A stretch of 64,000 nucleotides of DNA from an uncultured Acidimicrobiales bacterium (GTDB taxonomy: Bacteria; Actinomycetota; Acidimicrobiia; Acidimicrobiales; SZUA-35): contig CALAJQ010000013.1 of assembly GCA_937922785.1 (NCBI GenBank), positions 94,311 through 158,310 of the forward strand. Direction: 5' to 3'. The translations under genes were made by a program, and so were the position numbers. This document shows positions 41,397 to 49,699 of this stretch, piece by piece. The notes beneath the pieces were generated by a model that had not been told where the DNA came from, did no database searches, and saw nothing but the letters and a program-made list of their open reading frames with translations. Each line of letters starts with the position of its first letter. The stretch's first letter is position 1.

Positions 41397-42112
41397 TGCG
41401 AGGGTCAAAGCGAAACGTGGCCGCAGCGGCTGCGGTGATCGCGCTGCTTGGCGGCGCACTGCTGGCCAACGCTCTTAGGAGCGACCCGCCTCCAAACGAA
41501 CCGGCCTTGGTGGCTGCGAGTAGCGAGGTACCAGAAGCCGCATCTGCTACTGCGATAGAGGACGTCGATCCGGCAATCCTCGACGTCGAGATTCCGTCCG
41601 AAGCAGCAAGCCAACCGCTACCTGAGCTGAACAACGTGTTTCCCCAAACTGAGATGGGGGCACGATGGGCAGCGATCTCGTACCTCGAAGGAACCGAGGA
41701 AGCTGTGCAGCTGAGCCCGGAGGACGCAGCTCTGGCCCAACGGCTGATTGCCACGGGTGGCTACGCAGACGAGTTCGAAGCCGACACCGAACGGCGAATG
41801 CTCGACCTCACGGCGGCCATACCCAACGGCGTCGTGCTACGCGTTGCGCCGATAGAGGCCCGATCTACTCAAGATGATGGCGATTGGTTGGTATCGATCT
41901 GGTACGTGCAAGCGATAACCATCGCAGACGAAACTGTCGTCGACGATTGGCGAACAGTTCACTATCGGATGCGGTGGGAAGGCGGCACTTGGAAGGTTGC
42001 GGACTTTCGGTCTGAACGAGGACCAATGCCGGGGCGCGGAACGCAACCGCCGTCGGCCCCAGCCGGACAATTCGAGGCGCAACTCGCTGGCTTCACCGAC
42101 GAGGGCCTCTGA
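41393..42112 (+). CDS. VirB8/TcpC-like transfer protein
   Basis: A 239-aa protein. One N-terminal membrane helix (AAAAAVIALLGGALLANAL, ~10-28), an acidic Ala/Pro linker, and an extracellular NTF2-like domain (~85-215) with ARWAAISYLEG, a helix EFEADTERRML, then strands VVLRVAPIEA, WLVSIWYVQAI, TVHYRMRWEGGTWKVADF. That is the bitopic VirB8-type architecture, the T4SS scaffold. It overlaps both neighbours by 1-4 bp. Assignment is by architecture rather than by signature residues. Confidence 0.65.
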   Translation: MMRGSKRNVAAAAAVIALLGGALLANALRSDPPPNEPALVAASSEVPEAASATAIEDVDPAILDVEIPSEAASQPLPELNNVFPQTEMGARWAAISYLEGTEEAVQLSPEDAALAQRLIATGGYADEFEADTERRMLDLTAAIPNGVVLRVAPIEARSTQDDGDWLVSIWYVQAITIADETVVDDWRTVHYRMRWEGGTWKVADFRSERGPMPGRGTQPPSAPAGQFEAQLAGFTDEGL

Positions 42113-43476
42113 TGGATATCCCAGGCGTTGATATCCCAGACGCTGGAGACGTCGTCGGCGGTATTGGAGGTTTCCTCGGAGGGCTTGCCGACGAAGCCGG
42201 CCGCGCAATCGTCGACTACGTCATCTTGTTCATCTACGACCTGATCGCTCAAGCAGTCGCCTCGATCACTGCAGCTCTTGCGAGCTCGTTCAACGGCGAC
42301 TCCACACGAGTAGATCTGGTCGGCGGATGGTTCGCTAGTGAGGGCGGCGCAACTGTCACAGCAATGACTTCGGTGATCGCCGGGTCTCTCGTGCTGGTCT
42401 TCCTGCTGTTGTCGCTTCTCCGAGCGATGCTTGCTGGAGAGTTCTCGAGCATGTGGCGAGCTGCGTTCGTCGATGTGCCGGTGGCCTTCCTGGCAACGGC
42501 GCTGACGGTTGTCGTAGCGTCGGCTCTTCTGGCGATGGTCGACGAGGCATCGGCCACGCTGCTGGGCGCAGAGGGAGAACAACTAGCCGCGTTCGGCCAA
42601 TCTCTCACCGATGTCGAACAGCTCAGTGTTGCAGGGCTACTCGGGATCTTGTTCGGTTTGCTCTTCATCGTTGGCGCAGTGCTCGTTTGGGTTCAGCTAC
42701 TCGTGCGTGCAGTGCTCATCTACATCGTGATCGCATTTGCCCCGATTACCTGGGTAACAAGGGCCTATCCCGGAACCCGCAGCATTGCGCGCCGCGGTGC
42801 CGAGATCGGCATTGCACTCATCGTCTCGAAGTTTGTGATGGCAATCTCGTTCCGTCTTGGAGCCGAAGCGCTCGGTGCAGCCGACGTTGTATCCGGCGAG
42901 GCTGATCTGTCGGCGATGCTCGTCGGGTCGGCAATCATGTTGATGACGGCTTTCATGCCGTGGTTGATCTTCAAAGTGATCCCAGCGGTTGATACCGCAA
43001 CGTCGAGTTCGGCTGCTCAAGGCGCAGCGGTTGGTGCTGCCGTGATCGGCGGCGGGCTCGCTCTTGGCGGTATCTCAAAGCTGGCCGGGATGGCATCAAC
43101 TGCAGGATCAGGTGGACTCGGTTCCGGTGGTGGGCCAAGCGGTTCGATTGGGCCACCGGGCGATGATGGAGTCAACGGAAGTCAAGGTCCTTCGGGTAGT
43201 GCGGGTGGCGGACCAGTACCGCCAACCCAATCTGGCCCGCCATCACGAGAGGCAAGCGCCGAGACTCGGGTGCCGGACGAACCGGACAGTTCGGGCCCCG
43301 GACGGGAGCATTCTCCAGCGGTCGGCGGTGTTGGGTCGTCTGAACAATCGAACCCGATTCGCACCGAACGAACGCAAGCCGCAGGTGGCGTTGCCGTCCT
43401 TGAGGTTTCGGCAGAGCCGGTCAACGCGCCGGCTGAGCAAGGAAGCCTGGCCGATCTGAAACGAGCTGAGCAATGA
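42112..43476 (+). CDS. VirB6/TrbL-like polytopic membrane protein
   Basis: A 454-aa protein with six or more membrane helices between ~25 and ~325 (for example YVILFIYDLIAQAVASIT, SLVLVFLLLSLLRAML, FLATALTVVVASALLAMV, LLGILFGLLFIVGAVLVW, VLIYIVIAFAPITWV). A soluble tail (~335-454) is rich in Gly, Ser and Pro with collagen-like GPPGDDG. This fits VirB6/TrbL, the inner-membrane channel part of the T4SS. It sits between the VirB8-like and VirB4-like genes in a continuous overlapping operon. Confidence 0.75.
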   Translation: MDIPGVDIPDAGDVVGGIGGFLGGLADEAGRAIVDYVILFIYDLIAQAVASITAALASSFNGDSTRVDLVGGWFASEGGATVTAMTSVIAGSLVLVFLLLSLLRAMLAGEFSSMWRAAFVDVPVAFLATALTVVVASALLAMVDEASATLLGAEGEQLAAFGQSLTDVEQLSVAGLLGILFGLLFIVGAVLVWVQLLVRAVLIYIVIAFAPITWVTRAYPGTRSIARRGAEIGIALIVSKFVMAISFRLGAEALGAADVVSGEADLSAMLVGSAIMLMTAFMPWLIFKVIPAVDTATSSSAAQGAAVGAAVIGGGLALGGISKLAGMASTAGSGGLGSGGGPSGSIGPPGDDGVNGSQGPSGSAGGGPVPPTQSGPPSREASAETRVPDEPDSSGPGREHSPAVGGVGSSEQSNPIRTERTQAAGGVAVLEVSAEPVNAPAEQGSLADLKRAEQ

Positions 43477-44984
43477 CCTCGACGACAACCGACCGTCAAA
43501 AGTCCCGCCTGTATCGGCTCTCACCGATCGACGCCACGGGCCTGATGTTCGGGCTCACCTTTCCCCAACTGATCTTGGTTGCAGCTGGAGTAGTGATCGG
43601 TTCGATCGTCATGGTCACATCGTCGGTACCAATCGGAATCGGGATCTTGCTTCTTGGGGCAAGCCTCGGCTTGGTCCGAATCCACGGGGCAAGCATTGCC
43701 GAACTTGCACCCCAAGGGCTTCGCTACGCCCGGCAACGCTCCGGTGACGGCGGAGCATGGTTCAGCGCAGTGCCTCTCTTAGGCGGCGACTTGGACGATG
43801 CCCCTCCAGCTCTCGCTGATCAAGATGTCCTCGTAGTTGATCCAGGCCCGCTGGGTCTCGGACCACCGGGTGCTGAGATCGCAGTCAGCCGAGACCGCAA
43901 AGCTGGAACGTACGCAGCAACCATCCGAGTGGCCGGTCGACAGTTCGCACTGATCGACCACGGCGAACAAGACTGGCTCGTTACCCAGTGGGGAACAGCG
44001 CTCCAGGCCTTCATCGCCGAGCGAACCCCAGTGGTGAGCATCCGGTGGTCCGAATGGGCGGCGCCAGCGGGGCTTGAAGAACATCGAAGCTGGCTCAAAG
44101 ACCACCTCGACGACAACCCGCTTCACGACGTTCGCCAAGCGTACGAAGAATTGTTGAACGAGGCTGGCTCTCGAAGTACTCGGCATGAAGTTCTCGTAAC
44201 GGTCACGATCCATTCGGGAAAAGTGCGCATGGTGCGGCGGCACAACGGTGACCGAGTGCGAGCGGCCGTCGAACTGCTTCTCACCGAAACACGACTGTTT
44301 GGCCAACGTCTGGAGGGAGCGGGACTTCTCGTTTCGACACCGCTGTCACCGGGCGAGTGGTCACGCGCAATGAGGCTGCGTCTTGATCCTTCGTGCCGGG
44401 CGGCTTTGGATGGTCGGCGCCGTTCCCTCGCTGATGCGTCGAGTGAAGTTTCGATCTCCAACGCAGGGCCAACCGCCGCGGAATCGACGTGGACAGCATG
44501 GCGAGCTGACGGAGCGTGGCATCGGGGACTCTACGTGTCGGAGTGGCCGCGGCTCGACGTGCCAGCTCGGTGGATGAGCGATCTCATGCTGTACAACGGT
44601 GCCGTTCGAACCGTGTCAGTGTTCTTCGAACCGGTGCCTCGGTCACGATCGCAACGAAGCATCACCCGAGATGCCGCCAAGATCGAATCCGACTCTCAGC
44701 AGCGATCTGAGAAGGGGTTCAGGGTTGGAGCACACCACCGCAGGGCCGCCCGCGCCGTGGAGGAGCGTGAGGAAGAACTCGTTGCTGGCTACGGCGAGTT
44801 TTTCTACGCCGGGGTCGTCTGCGTAACTGCTGCATCGCTCAGCGAGCTTGAGGCCGCCACCGACGAGATAACTCAGGTGGCCGCGTCGGTCGGGCTTGAA
44901 CTGCGACCGCTCCACGGGCGGCACGATCGCGCAATGATCGCATCGCTGCCGGTTGCCCGCGGCGTTGCACCACGAGGTAAATGA
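43473..44984 (+). CDS. SCO6880-family protein (PrgI-like and VirB4 N-terminal half)
   Basis: A 503-aa protein. Residues ~15-75 contain two membrane helices (LTFPQLILVAAGVVIGSIVM; IGIGILLLGASLGL), as in PrgI/VirB3-like proteins. The soluble remainder resembles the N-terminal non-ATPase half of VirB4/TraC: AEIAVSRDRKAGTYAATIRV, LIDHGEQDWLVTQWG, EERE-rich helix and GYGEFFYAGVVCVTA. No P-loop is present. The ATPase half is the next gene, 1 bp downstream, so VirB4 is split in two polypeptides here. Such VirB3-VirB4N fusions are typical of actinobacterial conjugative elements. Confidence 0.78.
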   Translation: MTSTTTDRQKSRLYRLSPIDATGLMFGLTFPQLILVAAGVVIGSIVMVTSSVPIGIGILLLGASLGLVRIHGASIAELAPQGLRYARQRSGDGGAWFSAVPLLGGDLDDAPPALADQDVLVVDPGPLGLGPPGAEIAVSRDRKAGTYAATIRVAGRQFALIDHGEQDWLVTQWGTALQAFIAERTPVVSIRWSEWAAPAGLEEHRSWLKDHLDDNPLHDVRQAYEELLNEAGSRSTRHEVLVTVTIHSGKVRMVRRHNGDRVRAAVELLLTETRLFGQRLEGAGLLVSTPLSPGEWSRAMRLRLDPSCRAALDGRRRSLADASSEVSISNAGPTAAESTWTAWRADGAWHRGLYVSEWPRLDVPARWMSDLMLYNGAVRTVSVFFEPVPRSRSQRSITRDAAKIESDSQQRSEKGFRVGAHHRRAARAVEEREEELVAGYGEFFYAGVVCVTAASLSELEAATDEITQVAASVGLELRPLHGRHDRAMIASLPVARGVAPRGK

Positions 44985-44985
44985 C

Positions 44986-46341
44986 ATGCGGCTCAGCGAT
45001 CGTGCCGAGAAGCAGAATGGCGTCGACTCGAAGATTGGCGGAGCGCTCCTGCATCCCGGCCTTCGATTGCGCCGACACCGAGCGACGACCGCTCACGCGT
45101 GCGCCCTTTATCCGTTTCACGCCGATGGAGGGCTAGGACCACGAGGGGTTTACATAGGCGAAGACGTCTCCGCTGGGGGAGCATCGTGGCACTACGACCC
45201 GTTCCAGCTCTACACCGACGGCGTGATCACCAGCCCCAACATTCTCGTGCTGGGCATGGTGGGTGCCGGCAAGTCTTCGGCAGTCAAAACTCTGCTGTAT
45301 CGAATGGTCGGCCTGCTTGGGTCTGATGGAAAACCACGATGGTGCGCAATCCTCGACCCAAAAGGTGAATACGGACCGTTGGCGGAGAGTCTGGGCCTTA
45401 CCCGGCTGGCCCTTTTCCCGGGTGGGAGAACACGGCTCAACCCTTTGGACGCCGGACCGTATGTCGAGTCCGATGCCGAACTGCGTGCGCGGCGTACCCA
45501 AATGACAGCTGCACTCGCAGCCTCGATGCTCCGCCGGGAGCTGACGGCAAGCGAGGAAGCCGCCGTTAGTTGGGTGATCGACATCGTCACTCGGAAGGAA
45601 GGTGAACTCGGTACCCCAACGCTGGCCGACGTCGTTGGTCTACTCGCTGACCCAACCGAGGAGATGCTGCAGCGATCAGCCGAAGACAGCAGTCGAGAAC
45701 TCGCTCGGTCTATCGCTGACGTGCGCCACGGTCTCGGCAAGCTGCTCGACGGACCACTGCGCGGGATGTTCGACGGACCGTCGACCGTTAGTCTCGACTG
45801 GTCAGGGCGCGGAGTAGTGATCGATCTCTCCGCTGTCCACCAAGACCCCGAGGCACTGACGGTTGTGATGATTGCTGCCACCGGCTGGTTGCAGGCGCTG
45901 CTCGCTGCACCGGAAGGCGAAGATGTTCCTCGTCGAATCCAAGTGCTTGAAGAGATCTGGGCGTTGCTCGGATCGGAGCGAGTGGCGAAGTACTACCAGT
46001 CCTGCCAGAAGCTCGCCCGCGCTTACGGGGTGGCCAACATTTCGGTTGCCCACCGCATTTCCGACCTGAGGGCTCAGAGCGATGACGGCACTTCAGCCGC
46101 GAAGGTATCGATGGGGTTGCTTGCCGATACGCAGACGCGCATTCTCTTTCGCCAGTCGAGCGACCAGGTGCCGGAGGCGGTCAACCTGCTTGGCCTCACC
46201 GGAGTCGAAGCCCGAATCCTGCCGGAGCTGGCAAGAGGCCGTGCACTCTGGCGAGTCGGCGACCACACAGCAATCGTGCAACACCGGATCGGCTCCAAGG
46301 AATGGGCGATCTGCGACACCGACGGAAGGTTGACCGTATGA
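44986..46341 (+). CDS. VirB4/TraC-type ATPase half
   Basis: A 451-aa ATPase powering the T4SS. Walker A LGMVGAGKSSAVKTLL (~88-103), CAILDPKGEYGPLAE, Walker B VLEEIWALLGS (~320-330), and the distal blocks SVAHRISDLRAQ and SDQVPEAVNLLG characteristic of VirB4 C-terminal domains. The usual N-terminal half is encoded by the preceding gene. ATG 44986 lies 1 bp after that stop. It assembles on the inner face of the membrane with the VirB6- and VirB8-like proteins. Confidence 0.85.
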   Translation: MRLSDRAEKQNGVDSKIGGALLHPGLRLRRHRATTAHACALYPFHADGGLGPRGVYIGEDVSAGGASWHYDPFQLYTDGVITSPNILVLGMVGAGKSSAVKTLLYRMVGLLGSDGKPRWCAILDPKGEYGPLAESLGLTRLALFPGGRTRLNPLDAGPYVESDAELRARRTQMTAALAASMLRRELTASEEAAVSWVIDIVTRKEGELGTPTLADVVGLLADPTEEMLQRSAEDSSRELARSIADVRHGLGKLLDGPLRGMFDGPSTVSLDWSGRGVVIDLSAVHQDPEALTVVMIAATGWLQALLAAPEGEDVPRRIQVLEEIWALLGSERVAKYYQSCQKLARAYGVANISVAHRISDLRAQSDDGTSAAKVSMGLLADTQTRILFRQSSDQVPEAVNLLGLTGVEARILPELARGRALWRVGDHTAIVQHRIGSKEWAICDTDGRLTV

Positions 46342-46646
46342 GACTGCCCTGGCGTCGACGAGATCTAGCTGAGCGACTCCGTCCCTATCTGCCCGTGCGA
46401 GAACCGATCGAGCCGATGGTCGACGCTGACCCGATCCGGATGTTCCTTGTCCGCTGGATGATCGAGACTGGCGATCCGATTTACCTGGTGGCTCAGGGCT
46501 TCGGGCTGAGCGTCGATGAGCTACAGCGGGCCCTGGTCCATCGTCAGTTGTCGTTCTGCGACTTCTACCGCTTGGCGACCCGGCTGTCGCTTACGGAGCA
46601 TGAGTTGCAAGGGAGGTCGCAGCTGCCTTCAGCAAGTCTTGCCTGA
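46338..46646 (+). CDS. Small hypothetical protein at end of T4SS operon
   Basis: A 102-aa protein, start ATGA-overlapped with the VirB4 stop. Basic N-terminus (MRLPWRRRDLAERL), then a helical part with a possible HTH (YLVAQGFGLSVDELQRALVH then SFCDFYRLATRLSL). No family recognised. It could be a regulator or an adaptor of the transfer machine. Its 3' end overlaps the antisense hsdS gene by 56 bp, so the restriction cassette abuts this gene directly. Confidence 0.6.
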   Translation: MRLPWRRRDLAERLRPYLPVREPIEPMVDADPIRMFLVRWMIETGDPIYLVAQGFGLSVDELQRALVHRQLSFCDFYRLATRLSLTEHELQGRSQLPSASLA

Positions 46647-48219
46647 TTGCCAGGCGTTTCGACAAGGACCGTTCCAGAGCGTCGCAGCGTTGCTCGAGAC
46701 GGGAAACGACGGATACCAATCGCTGCTGTTCTGCTAGCGGCGGGACCGCTAGCACTACGGCCTTCACGATTCCTTGTGAGACCTTGACCATCGACTGTGA
46801 TGTCCCGCTAGCGGCAGATTGGAGGTATCGACGAGCCCGCCGGGACGTGAGCGCCAGTTGGATGTACTCGACACAGTGGGACTCCCGAACCCTGCCTCGC
46901 ATCATCAGATCCGGGAATATGAACTGCTCAGTGGGTCCCGTGAACACGGCAGCCATACCTACGTATCGGGGCGTGTTCGACCGCTGAACGAGTAGATCAC
47001 CGGGATGGAGCCAGTACTTCTCACAGGCTTCTACGGGGACGTCGAGGTACTTGAATTGGGTGTCGTTGAACGAGCCCGAAGTCGTCGCGGAAAGCTTCAG
47101 GGCTTTGACCGGCGTCTCGTAGTCGACCGACTTCGGTGACCAACCGTTCGCGAGGCCATCCTCCAGAATCTCTCCCAGAGGGGTCCAACTCCATTCGTCC
47201 GGAAGATCTGGCAGATCCTCCTCCACGTTGACTTGGGTTAGAGGCGCACTCAAGGCTCCCGATGTCGCAAGTGATCGAATCGTGAACCGCGCTTCGTTGA
47301 GTGCGGCCGGTTCGTCAAAAAGTTGCATCCAGTTCTTGTCGATGTGGCGCCACGCCGAGCGAGTCTCTGTGACCGTTGTTGCGTCCGTGAGAGAGGCCAA
47401 GCAGACACTTCTCGTTTTCGCGCGGACCAGGTTGCGGGCTACCGCATTGGCCTCGACTTGGTCGCAAATTCGCAACAGCTCATCGGCCCTGGCAACGATC
47501 CTCTCCTGCTCGATTCGGGGAGGAAGCGGAAAGGCAGTGCCAGTGAAATGGTCACGTGGCAGTCTCTTCTGACCAGCGGTTCCGGTCATGATGGGCTCCC
47601 CAGCACGCCGAAACTCTGGCGACCTGAGGAACAGAAGAACGTACTCAGGAAGCACACCTCCCTCAGTCGGTCGTAGGACGTGCAGCTCGGTAGTGGCCGC
47701 GCCAACCCCACCTGGCAAATCTCTGAAGACCGCAGCCTTTCCATTCTCGAAACATGGTGTGATCTTGGCAACCGCAACGTCACCATCGGCAACGTGTGTG
47801 TAGTTCTTACGTATTTCCTCCCATCGTCGCTCCTCCCACGAGTGTGGTTGTCGATGAGCAGTAGTGATTCTTGACATCGGAACGAAGCCGACGGTCGACC
47901 CGCTATCTACATCGTTCTTGGGCCCAACGAGCCCCAACTTGTCAATCTGCGTCCACTGCCATCCCGGAGGAAGTGGGGTATCTGGGATGTCGAGAGGAGC
48001 CGGCTTCTTGGGCGTTCGTTGACCTGACTGCGTGAGCATCGCCTCGCGGTGGTGCGCGATGGTGGTCAGAAGCTCAGTGGCTGGCTCTTCGCTTGGGTCC
48101 TGTTTGACAAGTTTGCCTTGAATGGCCAGGGACATAACTAGATCCCGGATTCGGTCCATCTCCGCAGGTGACTCAGCAGCTGCTGTGATGCACTGCGCTA
48201 GCAACTCTGAGATGATCAC
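46591..48219 (-). CDS. hsdS: Type I restriction-modification specificity subunit
   Basis: A 542-aa HsdS. It contains two target recognition domains (~85-235 and ~340-500), each preceded by LPPGWQW or LPDEWSW, the usual entry sequence, and each ending in a helical conserved region (PLPPRIEQERIVARADEL; VPPLAEQQRLVSVVSRLEQR). A helical N-terminal extension (~1-75) is also present. HsdS reads the bipartite DNA target and holds two HsdM and two HsdR. The start overlaps hsdM by 4 bp. The two recognition domains can be swapped by recombination, but no inverted second copy is seen nearby. Confidence 0.92.
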   Translation of the reverse strand: MIISELLAQCITAAAESPAEMDRIRDLVMSLAIQGKLVKQDPSEEPATELLTTIAHHREAMLTQSGQRTPKKPAPLDIPDTPLPPGWQWTQIDKLGLVGPKNDVDSGSTVGFVPMSRITTAHRQPHSWEERRWEEIRKNYTHVADGDVAVAKITPCFENGKAAVFRDLPGGVGAATTELHVLRPTEGGVLPEYVLLFLRSPEFRRAGEPIMTGTAGQKRLPRDHFTGTAFPLPPRIEQERIVARADELLRICDQVEANAVARNLVRAKTRSVCLASLTDATTVTETRSAWRHIDKNWMQLFDEPAALNEARFTIRSLATSGALSAPLTQVNVEEDLPDLPDEWSWTPLGEILEDGLANGWSPKSVDYETPVKALKLSATTSGSFNDTQFKYLDVPVEACEKYWLHPGDLLVQRSNTPRYVGMAAVFTGPTEQFIFPDLMMRGRVRESHCVEYIQLALTSRRARRYLQSAASGTSQSMVKVSQGIVKAVVLAVPPLAEQQRLVSVVSRLEQRCDALERSLSKRLAIRQDLLKAAATSLATHAP

Positions 48220-49682
48220 GCAGTTCCCAGCACTCGCTGAAGTTCCCGCAGCAGCGCATCTTGATTTAGTCGCACGGCCTGGTCTGCTTCTTCAAGGCTC
48301 GACAACAACAACGCGGGGTCCTCGGTCGCAGGCTGAGCCGAAGCCGGGTTGGCGATGTCCAGGTTGTAGCCACTGTCAGCCACAACGGAGATCGGGACTC
48401 TCCAGCACCGATCGTCTTCCTTGCGGTCGTGCCACCATTCTCGCTCAGGTGAGAATTCTTCGATCCGCATTGGCTTCGTCTTCGAGTAACTCTTGTATCC
48501 CTCGGGGTAGGGATGCTCGTAGTACCAGATCTCTTCGGTCTGTGATCCCTTGGTGAAGAAGAGGACGTTCGTCTTGATCGGGGTGTAGGGGGCGAAGACG
48601 CCAGCGGGTAGCCGAACAATTGTGTGCAGATTGCACTCTCGAAGAAGTTTTTCCTTGATTCGTGCCTTGATTCCGTCGCCGAAGAGCGTCCCGTCAGGCA
48701 GCACGACGGCAGCGCGTCCTCCGTCTCTCAAAAGCTCCATCACGAGGACGAGGAAAAGGTCTGCGGTCTCCCTGGTGCGGAACTCAGACGGGAAGTTGCT
48801 CTCGATCCCGTCCTCCTCCATCCCTCCGAACGGTGGGTTGGTGACGATCACGTCGACCTGATCGGCCTTCCCGTAGTCCCGAAGTGGTCGAGCGAGAGTG
48901 TTGTCGTGACGGACATTGCTCGGGACCTCGATGCCGTGGATCATCATGTTAGTGACGCACAAAAGATGAGGGAGTGATTTCTTCTCCACACCATGGATGC
49001 TGTTCTTCACCATCTCGAGCTCGTCGGGCGTCTTGGCCTGCGCCTTCAAGTGCTCGTAGGCGTGAGCGAGAAAGCCGCCCGTCCCGCAGGCCGGGTCGAG
49101 CACGGTCTCCCCAAGCTGGGGATTGATCATTTCAACGGCGAACTTCGTTGCAGCACGCGGCGTATAGAACTCGCCGGCGTTGCCTGCGCCCTGGAGGTCC
49201 TTGAGGATCTGCTCGTAGATGTCGCCGAATAGGTGTCGCGTCTTCGATTGGTTGAAGTCGATGTCGCTGTTCAGCTTGTTGATGACCTGGCGGAGCAGCG
49301 TCCCGTTCTTCATGTAGTTGAAAGCGTCTTCGAATACACCTCGGAGCAGCGCGCCTCGCTCTCGGGTGTTGCCGGACAGGCTGTCGAGGTCAAGGTTCTT
49401 GAATGTGGGGAAAAGTCGCGTCTCGACGAGATCGAGCAGTGCGTCTCCGGTGGGAGCGTCCTTCCCAAGCGCATCTTGGTCAGCCCATTCGGCCCAATGA
49501 AGGCCCGTGGGAATCGGGGAGACGTAGCTCGGGTCCTCGATCTGGGCCTCTAGTTCAAGGTCGCTGAAGATCTTAAAAAACAGAAGCCACCCCAGCTGGC
49601 CGATGCGCTGAGCGTCTCCATCGACGCCAGCATCCTTGCGCATGATGCCCTGCAAGGACTTGATAGTTGTTGATAGCGCCAC
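48216..49682 (-). CDS. hsdM: Type I restriction-modification methyltransferase subunit
   Basis: A 488-aa N6-adenine methyltransferase. N-terminal helical domain, then motif X/I FAVEMINPQLGETVLDPACG followed by TGGFLAHAYEHL (~195), and catalytic motif IV TNPPFGG (~280). Later blocks TADLFLVLVMELLRDGGRAA and PDGTLFGDGIK are typical. It methylates host targets to protect them and is needed for restriction with HsdR and HsdS. It lies 17 bp after hsdR and overlaps hsdS. All motifs look intact. Confidence 0.95.
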   Translation of the reverse strand: MALSTTIKSLQGIMRKDAGVDGDAQRIGQLGWLLFFKIFSDLELEAQIEDPSYVSPIPTGLHWAEWADQDALGKDAPTGDALLDLVETRLFPTFKNLDLDSLSGNTRERGALLRGVFEDAFNYMKNGTLLRQVINKLNSDIDFNQSKTRHLFGDIYEQILKDLQGAGNAGEFYTPRAATKFAVEMINPQLGETVLDPACGTGGFLAHAYEHLKAQAKTPDELEMVKNSIHGVEKKSLPHLLCVTNMMIHGIEVPSNVRHDNTLARPLRDYGKADQVDVIVTNPPFGGMEEDGIESNFPSEFRTRETADLFLVLVMELLRDGGRAAVVLPDGTLFGDGIKARIKEKLLRECNLHTIVRLPAGVFAPYTPIKTNVLFFTKGSQTEEIWYYEHPYPEGYKSYSKTKPMRIEEFSPEREWWHDRKEDDRCWRVPISVVADSGYNLDIANPASAQPATEDPALLLSSLEEADQAVRLNQDALLRELQRVLGTA

Positions 49683-49699
49683 GTTCGGGGTTCCTCTGA

